Positions 1-5,805 of a stretch of 9,700 nucleotides of DNA are shown here, piece by piece; positions within the stretch are counted from its first letter, which is position 1, and every line of letters begins with the position of its first letter. A model generated the notes under the pieces. It ran no database searches and had not been told where the DNA came from. It worked only from the letters and a program-made list of their open reading frames with translations. The DNA lies in the NCBI GenBank assembly GCA_023430685.1, contig JAEYZH010000166.1, forward strand, positions 1 through 9,700, read 5' to 3'. Source of the DNA: Pseudomonadota bacterium (GTDB lineage: Bacteria > Pseudomonadota > Gammaproteobacteria > Xanthomonadales > Rhodanobacteraceae). The position numbers and the translations under genes were made by a program.

Positions 1-28
1 GGGTGAGGCTCATGGATGAGCCGAACAC
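1..28 (+). repeat. Partial 3' end of structured repeat (copy 0)
   Basis: The window opens inside a repeat unit. These 28 bases match the last 28 bases of the next unit (89-116), including the hairpin GGCTCAT/ATGAGCC and the ending CCGAACAC. The next unit follows with no spacer, so at least two units stand in tandem here. The 5' part lies outside the window. Confidence 0.85.
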
Positions 29-116
29 GGATTCGTCGGGAACGAATCCGGACAGCCGGAGGCTGGCCCCGGAGCGCGCAGCGCGGAGGGGTGAGGCTCA
101 TGGATGAGCCGAACAC
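29..116 (+). repeat. Structured palindromic repeat, copy A
   Basis: This is a complete 88 bp unit with four hairpins visible by eye. Hairpin 1 (29-49) is an 8 bp perfect stem, GGATTCGT/ACGAATCC, around a CGGGA loop. Hairpin 2 (53-65) is CAGCC/GGCTG around GGA. Hairpin 3 (67-91) is CCCC/GGGG outside GCGC/GCGC, with a symmetric GGA/GGA internal loop and a GCA apex. Hairpin 4 (95-110) is GGCTCAT/ATGAGCC. The unit ends in CCGAACAC. The same plan recurs at 224-312 and 8108-8189 with compensatory changes, which suggests selection on folding rather than on primary sequence. No GTAG motif like that at the base of Stenotrophomonas SMAG repeats is seen. The family is not one I can name. Confidence 0.85.
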
Positions 117-129
117 TCCCACCCTCTCC
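117..129 (+). pseudogene. tRNA-Ser-like 3' remnant (T arm/acceptor strand)
   Basis: TCCCACCCTCTCC directly follows copy A. It differs by one base from TCCCGCCCTCTCC, the T-arm and acceptor 3' strand of the intact tRNA-Ser at 8212-8303. The later repeat copy at 8108-8189 is likewise followed by ATCCCGCCC. A plausible reading is the 3' tail of a tRNA-Ser interrupted by the tandem repeats, whose 5' part lies left of the window. It is too short to prove this. Confidence 0.45.
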
Positions 130-137
130 CTCGAAAC

Positions 138-164
138 AAAAAGCGCCCCGAAAGGGGCGTTTTT
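138..164. terminator. Bidirectional intrinsic terminator hairpin
   Basis: An A5 run, then the perfect 6 bp GC stem CGCCCC/GGGGCG (144-149 with 154-159) capped by a GAAA tetraloop, then a T5 run. With the A run on one side and the T run on the other it can terminate in both directions. It lies between two tRNA-Ser-like tails pointing toward each other (117-129 on plus, 171-186 on minus), as expected of a terminator shared by convergent tRNA transcripts. Confidence 0.75.
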
Positions 165-170
165 CGTATC

Positions 171-186
171 TGGCGGAGAGGGTGGG
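171..186 (-). pseudogene. tRNA-Ser-like 3' end fragment ending in CCA
   Basis: Read on the minus strand this is CCCACCCTCTCCGCCA. It differs by one base from the last 16 nt of the intact tRNA-Ser here, and it includes the discriminator G and CCA. Beyond it the tRNA match stops: where TTCGAACCC should follow on the plus strand there is TGAAGAACC instead. It is therefore a stranded 3' tail, not a gene. Its first 12 bases are an exact inverted repeat of 118-129. Confidence 0.5.
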
Positions 187-190
187 TGAA

Positions 191-221
191 GAACCGGCGG
201 CATCGCGGAAGACGCCGGTTC
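191..221 (+). repeat. Perfect 9 bp inverted repeat abutting repeat copy B
   Basis: GAACCGGCG (191-199) and CGCCGGTTC (213-221) pair perfectly around a 13 nt loop. The right arm ends in GGTTC and continues into GGTTCGA just before copy B. The same GGTTCGA stands just before the copy at 8108, where it is the T loop of a broken tRNA-Ser. There is no T run, so it is not a standard terminator. Confidence 0.6.
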
Positions 222-223
222 GA

Positions 224-312
224 CGCGTCCGCCGGGAGCGGACGCGGACGACCGCAGGCCGGCCCCGGAGCGCGCAGCGCGCAGGGGTGAGGCTCATGAA
301 TCAGCCGAACAC
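224..312 (+). repeat. Structured palindromic repeat, copy B
   Basis: This is a complete 89 bp unit. Hairpin 1 has a very different 9 bp stem, CGCGTCCGC/GCGGACGCG (224-232 with 238-246), yet keeps the CGGGA loop. Hairpin 3 keeps CCCC (263-266) and GGGG (284-287) around GCGC-GCA-GCGC. Hairpin 4 (GGCTCATGAATCAGCC, 291-306) has one mismatch. The end CCGAACAC is unchanged. GTTCG at 218-222 could pair with CGAAC at 306-310 to close the whole element. The change of stem sequence with an intact loop is the main evidence for a selected structure. Confidence 0.82.
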
Positions 313-356
313 CCCCGCGCCAGCAGCAGGCCATTCTCGATGCACACTCTTCCATT

Positions 357-399
357 CAGTGGCACTGGCGCATAGTCGGGGGTCAACTATTCGGCACTG
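357..399. promoter_or_regulatory. Possible operator: GGCACTG direct repeat with a dyad
   Basis: CAGTG-G-CACTG (357-367) is a perfect 5+5 dyad. GGCACTG occurs at 361-367 and again at 393-399, 32 bp apart (about three helical turns), just upstream of the ferritin-like gene. CATAGT (371-376) could be a weak -10, but no convincing -35 is seen. The rest of 313-415 shows nothing recognisable. Confidence 0.22.
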
Positions 400-415
400 A
401 TCGGGGTACACGCTG

Positions 416-949
416 ATGCGACGCAAGGCAGCCGACGAGTTACACGTCACCGAACTCATTCTCCAGGCGCTGGAGACGGAGCGCGGGGGCATCAAGGTCT
501 ATACCGCTGCCATCGGGGCGGCGTGCAATGATGACCTCCGACGGCAGTGGACGGGATGCCTTGAGGAGACGCGCAAGCACGAGGGAATCTTGAGTCGCGT
601 CTGCCGGCGCCTGGATCTCGATCCGGAAATGCAGTCCCCGGGACGGGAGATCGTGTCAGGCCACAGCAACTGGTTGGTCGAAATGATCGAATCGGCCGTC
701 GCCACGGGGGATTCGGGAGCCGCGCAATTGATCGCCGCGGAATGCGTCATGGTCTCCGAGACCAAGGATCTGCTGAACTGGGCGCTCATCGGGCAGGTCA
801 GCAAGCGCGGAAAGAAGGGGCTGGCCGACATCCTGAGTACGGCTTACAACGAAGCTCGCGACGGCGGCACGCATCGTCCCCTGCCTGCCGGGGGACGCCG
901 CGGCCAGCATTGGAACGATGCCTTCGCATTCCGCCGCGCAGCGGCCTAG
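416..949 (+). CDS. Ferritin-like (four-helix bundle) hypothetical protein
   Basis: The product is 177 aa, soluble, with no signal peptide or membrane segment. Residues 9-150 look all-helical, with acidic/His signatures typical of ferritin-like folds: ALETERGGIKVY (18-29), the E-E-T-R-K-H-E cluster (50-56), and AAEC with ETKDLLNW (107-122). The carboxylates E20, E22, E51, E56, E109 and E115 plus H55 are candidate metal ligands, but I cannot place a canonical ExxH pair, so iron binding is inferred. I recall a family of such proteins in proteobacteria, usually of unknown function and with a longer acidic/aromatic C terminus. Here the tail after residue 150 is low-complexity, Arg/Gly/Ala-rich and may be degenerate. 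The start has only a weak upstream GGGG (403-406). The gene stands alone, and its role, perhaps oxidative stress, is unproven. Confidence 0.6.
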   Translation: MRRKAADELHVTELILQALETERGGIKVYTAAIGAACNDDLRRQWTGCLEETRKHEGILSRVCRRLDLDPEMQSPGREIVSGHSNWLVEMIESAVATGDSGAAQLIAAECVMVSETKDLLNWALIGQVSKRGKKGLADILSTAYNEARDGGTHRPLPAGGRRGQHWNDAFAFRRAAA

Positions 950-972
950 ACGACCTCCGCACCGTGGCGTGC

Positions 973-996
973 CAGCCTGCTTCGCGTTACAGGCTG
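973..996. other. Stem-loop downstream of the ferritin-like gene
   Basis: CAGCCTG/CAGGCTG is a perfect 7 bp stem around a 10 nt loop, 24 nt after the stop codon. No T run follows, so it may protect a 3' end or help termination, but it is not a clear intrinsic terminator. Confidence 0.3.
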
Positions 997-1020
997 CCAG
1001 GGGCCCTGCCAGTGCGCACG

Positions 1021-1048
1021 TTCACCGCTCCCGGCGTGCGGCTACACT
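1021..1048 (+). promoter_or_regulatory. Candidate sigma-70 promoter for the DUF6165 gene
   Basis: TTCACC (1021-1026) and TACACT (1043-1048) are separated by 16 bp and lie about 30 bp before the ATG at 1080. Both boxes match the consensus only partly. This is the best candidate in the 130 bp gap. Confidence 0.35.
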
Positions 1049-1079
1049 TCCCGCGGTTCCAGGCTACGGAAGCACCTTG

Positions 1080-1472
1080 ATGAACACGATTGCCGTCCCC
1101 GTCTCGTTCGGCGAGCTCATCGACAAGATCACGATCCTCGAGATCAAGGCCGAGCGCATCGGTGACGCGGCGAAGGTCGCGAACGTGCGCACCGAGCTCG
1201 ACATGCTGAACGCGACCTGGAGCGAACACGCGGCTTCCGCCACGGACATCGCCGACGCGCGCGCGCGTTTGCGCGCAGTCAACGAGGCGCTCTGGGACAT
1301 CGAGGACCGCATCCGCGTCAAGGAAAAGGCGAAGGCGTTCGACGCGGAGTTCATCGAGCTCGCGCGGTCGGTGTACGTGCGCAACGACGAGCGCGCTGCG
1401 GTCAAGCGCGAGATCAACGCGGCGCTCGGCTCGACGTTGGTCGAAGAGAAGTCGTACGAGGACTACAGGTAA
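1080..1472 (+). CDS. DUF6165 family protein
   Basis: The product is 130 aa. The N-terminal block VPVSFGELIDKITILEIKAE is characteristic of DUF6165, a family of uncharacterised proteins I recognise by this sequence. The rest is two long charged amphipathic helices (about 15-50 and 55-115) resembling a helical hairpin or coiled coil, ending in the acidic/aromatic stretch EEKSYEDYR. There is no signal peptide. ATG 1080 is chosen because the family block begins there; an upstream in-frame ATG at 918 would add 54 Arg/Ala/Pro-rich residues overlapping the previous gene. The neighbours are LPS genes: a GT9 glycosyltransferase converges on it and kdkA lies beyond. This suggests, without proving, a role in surface polysaccharide assembly. 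Confidence 0.75.
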   Translation: MNTIAVPVSFGELIDKITILEIKAERIGDAAKVANVRTELDMLNATWSEHAASATDIADARARLRAVNEALWDIEDRIRVKEKAKAFDAEFIELARSVYVRNDERAAVKREINAALGSTLVEEKSYEDYR

Positions 1473-1514
1473 ATCGCAGCAGTGCGAACAGGCGTTACCG
1501 GTCGTGCGCCGGCT

Positions 1515-1538
1515 TGTGCGCTCACGCGATCGCGCACA
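1515..1538. terminator. Stem-loop between convergent genes
   Basis: TGTGCGC (1515-1521) pairs perfectly with GCGCACA (1532-1538) around 10 nt. It lies in the 76 bp gap between the 3' ends of the DUF6165 gene and the glycosyltransferase. It has no T tract, so factor-independent termination is doubtful. Confidence 0.3.
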
Positions 1539-1548
1539 GGGTGCGCTC

Positions 1549-2643
1549 CTACGGATCGCCGACGCGCAGGCGCGTGCCGGCGGCGGTGCGCGCGTCGGCG
1601 AATGAATCGAGGCGCTCGAGCACGTCGTCGACCTCGATCAGGTCCATGACTCCGGGATATTCGAGCTTGGTGCCCCAGGCCAGCGCCTCGGCGGGCTTGC
1701 GCCGGAACTTGCGCGCGGCCGCGTCGTAGCGGTCGACGCACCATTGGCGGTCGGAGTACGGACCCGAGCGTTCGGGATTGCTCGCCGCGTGCAGGCCGAG
1801 CACCGGCGTGCCGACCGCGTTCGCCATGTGCATCGGTCCGGAATCGGGGCACAGCACGAGGTCGGCGCGCTGCAGCAGCGCGAGCAACTGCTTCAGCGTG
1901 TCCTTGCCGACGAGATCGAGCGGGCGCGCCTGCATGCGTGTGAGGATGGTGTCGGCGAATTCGCGCTCGAACGCGCTCGGTCCGCCGCAGAGCACGACGC
2001 GCCAGCCGAGCGCGAGCGCGGCATGGTCCATCACGGTCGCATAGCGCTCGGCGCGCCAGTTGCGCAGGCGATGGCTCGAGACCGGGCTCACGAGCAGGAT
2101 CGGCGCGCCGTCGGGCAGGTGCTGCGCGGCGAACGCCTGCGCGGACTCGGGGATCGGCAGGTCCCAGCGCACGCGCGTCTGCGCGAGGCCGAGCGGCTCG
2201 AGGAAGCTCGCCATCGCGTCGAGCACGTGCTCGCCCTTGCGCGAGGGGATGCGGCAATTGATGAAGAAGCCGTGCAGGTCCTTCGAGCGCGCGCGGTCGT
2301 AGCCGATCCGCAGCGGCGCCTTGACGCTGAGGCTCAGGATGTTCGAGCGCAATGCGACCTGCATGTGCAGCAGCGCGTCGAAGCGGCGTCCGGCAAGCTG
2401 CTCGCGCACCGCGCGGAATCCCGCGCGCCCCGCATGCTTGTCGAACACGATGAACTCGACGCCGGGCAGGTCGCCGACGAGCTTGTGCTCGAGCTTGCCG
2501 ATGATCCAGGTCAGCTGCGTGCGCGGCCAGTGCTGCTGCAACGTGCGCAGCATCGGCACCACGTGGGTGACGTCGCCGATGGCCGAAGTGCGCATAAGGC
2601 AGAGCGAAGCCGGTGCCGCATCGGGCTGTGCAGCTTGATCCAT
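1549..2643 (-). CDS. Glycosyltransferase family 9 (heptosyltransferase-like)
   Basis: The product is 364 aa from the chosen start, a usual length for ADP-heptose:LPS heptosyltransferases (GT-B fold, cytoplasmic, inner-membrane face). The N-terminal motif is MRTSAIGDVTHVVPML (17-32), the acceptor-domain loop that contains the conserved Asp of WaaC/WaaF-like enzymes (D24 here). The C-terminal nucleotide-sugar domain shows LLVSPVSS (183-190), VVLCGGPS (216-223) and the signature PDSGPMHMANAVGTPVLGL (266-284). Upstream ATG 2664 would add seven residues (MNGTKHA); ATG 2643 (MDQ) or even M17 is equally possible, as no strong ribosome site is seen. The divergent kdkA supports a role in the LPS inner core. 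The exact sugar cannot be read from sequence, and WaaC-like is a guess. Confidence 0.85.
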   Translation of the reverse strand: MDQAAQPDAAPASLCLMRTSAIGDVTHVVPMLRTLQQHWPRTQLTWIIGKLEHKLVGDLPGVEFIVFDKHAGRAGFRAVREQLAGRRFDALLHMQVALRSNILSLSVKAPLRIGYDRARSKDLHGFFINCRIPSRKGEHVLDAMASFLEPLGLAQTRVRWDLPIPESAQAFAAQHLPDGAPILLVSPVSSHRLRNWRAERYATVMDHAALALGWRVVLCGGPSAFEREFADTILTRMQARPLDLVGKDTLKQLLALLQRADLVLCPDSGPMHMANAVGTPVLGLHAASNPERSGPYSDRQWCVDRYDAAARKFRRKPAEALAWGTKLEYPGVMDLIEVDDVLERLDSFADARTAAGTRLRVGDP

Positions 2644-2714
2644 GGCGTGCTTGGTACCATTCACGGAAGGAGGCGCGCGTCCGGCGTGCCGTGGGCGGCC
2701 AACTTGGCAGACGC

Positions 2715-3458
2715 ATGATCGAGGCGCAAGTTCAATCCACCGCGGGCGGCGCGATCCTGCACGATGCGGATGTCGCCGCGATGGCAGGCGCCGACTGGTT
2801 CGAGCCGGCGCGATGGCCGCACGCGGCCGGTGCGGACGACAGCGGTCGCGGCGGCGTGCCGTTCATCGTGCTGCCGGTCGGGACCTGTGCGCTGCGCCAC
2901 TACCGGCGCGGCGGCCTCGTCGCGCGCGTCGTCGCCGACCGATACCTCTGGACCGGTGCCGAGCGCACGCGCGCATTCCGCGAATTCCGCCTGCTCGCGC
3001 GGCTGGCCGATGCGGGCCTGCCGGTCGCGCAGCCGGTCGCCGCGCGCTACCTGCTCAGCGGGCTCGCCTATCGCGCGGACCTGCTGACGCGGCGCATCGA
3101 AGGCGCCCGCACGCTCGCGCGCGAGCTCGCCGATCGCGGCGCCGACGGCGCGCTCGCCGCGCGCATCGGCGAAACGATCGCGTGCTTCCACGTCGCGGGG
3201 GCGTGGCACGCCGATCTCAACGCATCCAACATCATGGTGGATCGCGCCACGAAAGTGTGGCTCATCGACTTCGACCGTGGCCGACTGCGCCGGCCGCGGG
3301 CCGCATGGCAGCAGTCCAACCTCGCGCGCCTGCGGCGCTCGATCGCGAAACTCGGCCTCGATCGCGCGGCCGGCTTCGAGCAGCGCTTCTGGATGCCGCT
3401 GCTGCACGCGCATCGCGCGCACCTCGCGGCCTCCACCGAGGGCGGGGCAGGCGCATGA
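2715..3458 (+). CDS. kdkA: 3-deoxy-D-manno-octulosonic acid (Kdo) kinase
   Basis: The product is 247 aa; the H. influenzae enzyme is of similar size. KdkA uses ATP to phosphorylate the 4-hydroxyl of Kdo on Kdo-lipid IVA at the cytoplasmic face of the inner membrane, which matters in bacteria with a single phosphorylated Kdo. The fold is that of a small eukaryote-like kinase. RHYRRGG (61-67) and RYLWTGAERTRAFREFRLL (76-94) are family blocks. The catalytic loop is HADLNASNI (165-173), with D167 as base and N172 as metal ligand. LIDFDRG (183-189) replaces DFG, with D185 binding metal. GGAIL (11-15) near the N terminus also fits the family. ATG 2715 is chosen for this fit; the purine-rich GGAAGGAGG at 2665-2673 is too far upstream to serve it. 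Its stop overlaps the next start (ATGA), so the two are translationally coupled. Confidence 0.9.
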   Translation: MIEAQVQSTAGGAILHDADVAAMAGADWFEPARWPHAAGADDSGRGGVPFIVLPVGTCALRHYRRGGLVARVVADRYLWTGAERTRAFREFRLLARLADAGLPVAQPVAARYLLSGLAYRADLLTRRIEGARTLARELADRGADGALAARIGETIACFHVAGAWHADLNASNIMVDRATKVWLIDFDRGRLRRPRAAWQQSNLARLRRSIAKLGLDRAAGFEQRFWMPLLHAHRAHLAASTEGGAGA

Positions 3459-4216
3459 AGCTCGCGCTGCGCTTCCTCGGTGTCGGCAGTGCGCAGGCGC
3501 CCGAACTCGGCTCCGCCTGCGCCGTGCTCGAACGCGCAGGCGAGCCGCTGCTGATGATCGACTGCGGTCCCGAGGCGCTCCAGGCCTACCTGCAACGCTA
3601 CGGCGCGCCGCCCCGCGCGGTGTACGTCACGCACACACACATGGACCACGTCGGCGGGCTCGAGCGCCTGTTCTACAAGGTGTATTTCGACCCCGACCTG
3701 CGCGGCCGCGTGCGCCTGTTCGCGCATGCGGCGCTGGTTCCGTTGCTGCAGTCGCGCACCGCCGACTATCCCGAAGTGCTCGCCGAAGGTGGTGCGAACT
3801 TCTGGGACGCGTTCGCGCTGGTGCCGTGCTCGCGTGGTTTCTGGTGCGACGGCTTGTGGTTCGACGTGTTCGGTACGCGCCACCACGCGCCCGGCACCTC
3901 GTTCGGGATCGCGCTCGCGGGCAGCTTCACCTGGACCGGCGACACGCGCCCGATTCCCGAGATGCTCGCGGTCTTCGGTGCCGATGGCGGTCCGATCGCG
4001 CACGACTGCGCGCTGCACGGCAATCCCTCGCACGCGGGACTCGACGACCTCGAACGCGAGTATCCTGCCGAGATGCTGGAGCGCCTGGTTCTGTACCACC
4101 ATTCGAGCGAGGCCGACGCCGATGCGATGCGCGCGCGCGGCCGGCGCGTTGCGCGCCGCGGCGACGTGATCGAACTCGCCGTGCCTTCCGCGCGTTCGAT
4201 CGTCGGGGCGGGCTGA
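3455..4216 (+). CDS. MBL-fold metallo-hydrolase (RNase Z-like group)
   Basis: The product is 253 aa, cytoplasmic, with no signal peptide. It has the metallo-beta-lactamase signature T-H-T-H-M-D-H-V-G-G (59-68), giving ligands H60, H62, D64 and H65. Further likely ligands are RHH (142-144), the bridging Asp in TGDTRP (161-166), HD (183-184) and YHH (214-216). The TGDT motif and layout resemble the RNase Z/arylsulfatase-like branch, but the exosite arm of true tRNA RNase Z is not obvious. ATG 3455 overlaps the kdkA stop by 4 nt, and the stop overlaps the moaA start (TGATG). So it is expressed with both, yet neither LPS nor molybdopterin synthesis has a known step for it. Substrate unknown; phosphodiester hydrolysis is a reasonable guess. 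Confidence 0.85.
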   Translation: MKLALRFLGVGSAQAPELGSACAVLERAGEPLLMIDCGPEALQAYLQRYGAPPRAVYVTHTHMDHVGGLERLFYKVYFDPDLRGRVRLFAHAALVPLLQSRTADYPEVLAEGGANFWDAFALVPCSRGFWCDGLWFDVFGTRHHAPGTSFGIALAGSFTWTGDTRPIPEMLAVFGADGGPIAHDCALHGNPSHAGLDDLEREYPAEMLERLVLYHHSSEADADAMRARGRRVARRGDVIELAVPSARSIVGAG

Positions 4217-5259
4217 TGGGCGCGCCGATCCCGATCCGCCTCGATGGCGCCGCGCCCGTCGACCAGCTTGGCCGCGGCTTGCGCGACCTGCGCATTTCGG
4301 TGCTCGATCGCTGCAATTTCCGCTGCCCGTACTGCATGCCGGAAGAACGCTATCCGCGCGACCACGAGTTCCTGAGCAAGCGCGAACGCCTGCGCTTCGA
4401 GGAGATCGAACGCCTCGCGCGCGTGTTCGCCGGCCTCGGCGTGCACAAGCTGCGGCTGACCGGTGGCGAGCCATTGCTGCGCCGCGAGCTTCCCGAGCTC
4501 GTGCGACGGCTCGCGGCGATCCCAGGCATCGACGACGTCGCCTTGACCACCAATGGCAGCCTTCTCGCCGAGCAGGCACGCGCGCTGCGCGAAGCCGGAC
4601 TCTCGCGCATCACGCTGAGCCTCGACACGCTCGACCCGGACACGTTCCACACGCTCTCCGGCGGTCGTGGCGATGTCGCGATCGTGCTTGCCGCGATCGA
4701 CGCGGCCGTCGCCGCGGGCTTCCCGCCGCTGAAGATCAACTGCGTGGTCATGCGCGGCCGCAACGACCACCAGGTGCTCGACCTGCTCGCGCATTTCCGT
4801 GGCAGCGGGCACGTGGTGCGATTCATCGAGTACATGGACGTCGGCACCTGCAACGACTGGCGTGGCGCGCTGGTCGTGCCCGGCGCGGAACTGCGCGCGC
4901 GCATCTCGGCGCGATGGCCGCTGCGCCCGCTCGAATCGAACTACGCGGGCGAGGTCGCGAGCCGCCATGCGTTCGAGGACGGCGCCGGCGAAGTCGGCTT
5001 CATCGATTCGGTCAGCGCGCCGTTCTGCGGCGACTGCACGCGCGCGAGATTGTCCGCCGACGGGCGCCTGTACACCTGCCTGTTCGCCGCGAATGGGCAC
5101 GACCTGCGCGGGCCCCTGCGGGCGGGCATCGACGATGTCGAACTCGCGCGCCTGATCCGCGCGGCCTGGAACGCGCGCGACGACCGCTACAGCGAACTGC
5201 GCGGCGCCAACGTCGGCGCTGCGCGCGAGCACGTCGAAATGTATGCGATCGGTGGGTGA
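4216..5259 (+). CDS. moaA: GTP 3',8-cyclase MoaA (radical SAM)
   Basis: The product is 347 aa. It starts molybdenum cofactor synthesis, using S-adenosylmethionine and two 4Fe-4S clusters to convert GTP to 3',8-cyclo-7,8-dihydro-GTP. The radical SAM cluster motif CNFRCPYC gives C33, C37 and C40. LTGGEPLLRR (81-90) is the SAM-binding GGEP motif. TTNGSLL (111-117) and SLDTLD (135-140) are family blocks. The C-terminal substrate cluster has C271-x2-C274-x13-C288. The protein ends in Gly-Gly (346-347), the flexible tail needed for activity in MoaA. All key residues are present. The start overlaps the preceding stop by one base, implying coupled translation. No molybdenum-cofactor riboswitch is seen ahead of it, since it has no upstream gap. 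Confidence 0.97.
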   Translation: MGAPIPIRLDGAAPVDQLGRGLRDLRISVLDRCNFRCPYCMPEERYPRDHEFLSKRERLRFEEIERLARVFAGLGVHKLRLTGGEPLLRRELPELVRRLAAIPGIDDVALTTNGSLLAEQARALREAGLSRITLSLDTLDPDTFHTLSGGRGDVAIVLAAIDAAVAAGFPPLKINCVVMRGRNDHQVLDLLAHFRGSGHVVRFIEYMDVGTCNDWRGALVVPGAELRARISARWPLRPLESNYAGEVASRHAFEDGAGEVGFIDSVSAPFCGDCTRARLSADGRLYTCLFAANGHDLRGPLRAGIDDVELARLIRAAWNARDDRYSELRGANVGAAREHVEMYAIGG

Positions 5260-5268
5260 GGCATCCGC

Positions 5269-5805
5269 ATGACTCGATCTCCGGGCACTCGGCGCGCGAG
5301 CGCGAAATCGTCCACAGGCACGGGCCTCACGCACATCGGTGCCGACGGCCGCCCGCGCATGGTCGATGTCGGCGCGAAGCCGGCGACGCGTCGCGAGGCC
5401 GTCGCCGAAGTGCGCGTGCGCTTTCCCGCGGACGTCGCGGCGACGCTGCGCGCGCAGGACCTGCGCTCGGCCAAGGGCCCCGTGATCGACACCGCGATCA
5501 TCGCGGGCACGATGGCGGTCAAGCGCACCCATGAACTCATCCCTTTCTGCCATCCGTTGCCGATCGAGCGGTGCCGCATCGAGATCGAATTCGGGCGCAC
5601 GGACGAGCTCGTGATTCGCTGCAGCGTCGCGCTGACCCACAAGACCGGCGTCGAGATGGAAGCGCTGACCGGCGCGAGCGTCGCCGCGCTGACGGTCTAC
5701 GACATGTGCAAGGCGCTTTCGCACGAGATCGTCATCGACGGCCTGCACCTCCTCGAGAAGAGCGGCGGCAAGCGCGCGGTCCGCAAGGGCAGGGTGGTCG
5801 CATGA
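5269..5805 (+). CDS. moaC: Cyclic pyranopterin monophosphate synthase MoaC
   Basis: The product is 178 aa. It converts 3',8-cyclo-7,8-dihydro-GTP from MoaA into cyclic pyranopterin monophosphate. Visible blocks are LTHIGADGRPRMVDVGAK (20-37), MAVKRTHELIPFCHPLPI (82-99), KTGVEMEAL (125-133), YDMCKAL (144-150) with the catalytic Asp/Lys pair D145 and K148, and KSGGK (164-168). The family usually begins near the LTHI block, so the first ~19 residues (Ser/Thr/Arg-rich) are an extension, kept because no later good start codon exists. GGTGAGG (5254-5260) overlaps the moaA stop and serves as the ribosome site, 9 bp separating the genes. Hexameric cytoplasmic enzyme by family knowledge. Confidence 0.96.
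   Translation: MTRSPGTRRASAKSSTGTGLTHIGADGRPRMVDVGAKPATRREAVAEVRVRFPADVAATLRAQDLRSAKGPVIDTAIIAGTMAVKRTHELIPFCHPLPIERCRIEIEFGRTDELVIRCSVALTHKTGVEMEALTGASVAALTVYDMCKALSHEIVIDGLHLLEKSGGKRAVRKGRVVA

Noticed and set aside
1..312. CRISPR array
   Set aside because: Units are about 85 bp, partly joined without spacers, internally palindromic and only two to three in number; no cas genes.
360..376. Sigma-54 promoter (TGGCAC start)
   Set aside because: The -12 GC dinucleotide is not at the required spacing from GG.
104..400. Open frame encoding a ~98 aa protein over the left repeats
   Set aside because: It runs through a terminator, a tRNA-like tail and the structured repeat; its residues are reading of those elements and no family is recognised.
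1744..2718. Plus-strand frame of 324 aa opposite the glycosyltransferase
   Set aside because: It is a GC-driven shadow frame rich in Arg, Ala and Glu without domain signature, while the minus strand holds a clear GT9 enzyme.
4100..4216. Molybdenum-cofactor riboswitch ahead of moaA
   Set aside because: The region is coding for the MBL enzyme with a TGATG junction, leaving no leader RNA.
3766..5748. Minus-strand 660 aa frame
   Set aside because: It lies opposite the well-identified MBL, moaA and moaC genes and its composition (His, Arg, Asp, Ala) is typical of an antisense frame in GC-rich DNA.
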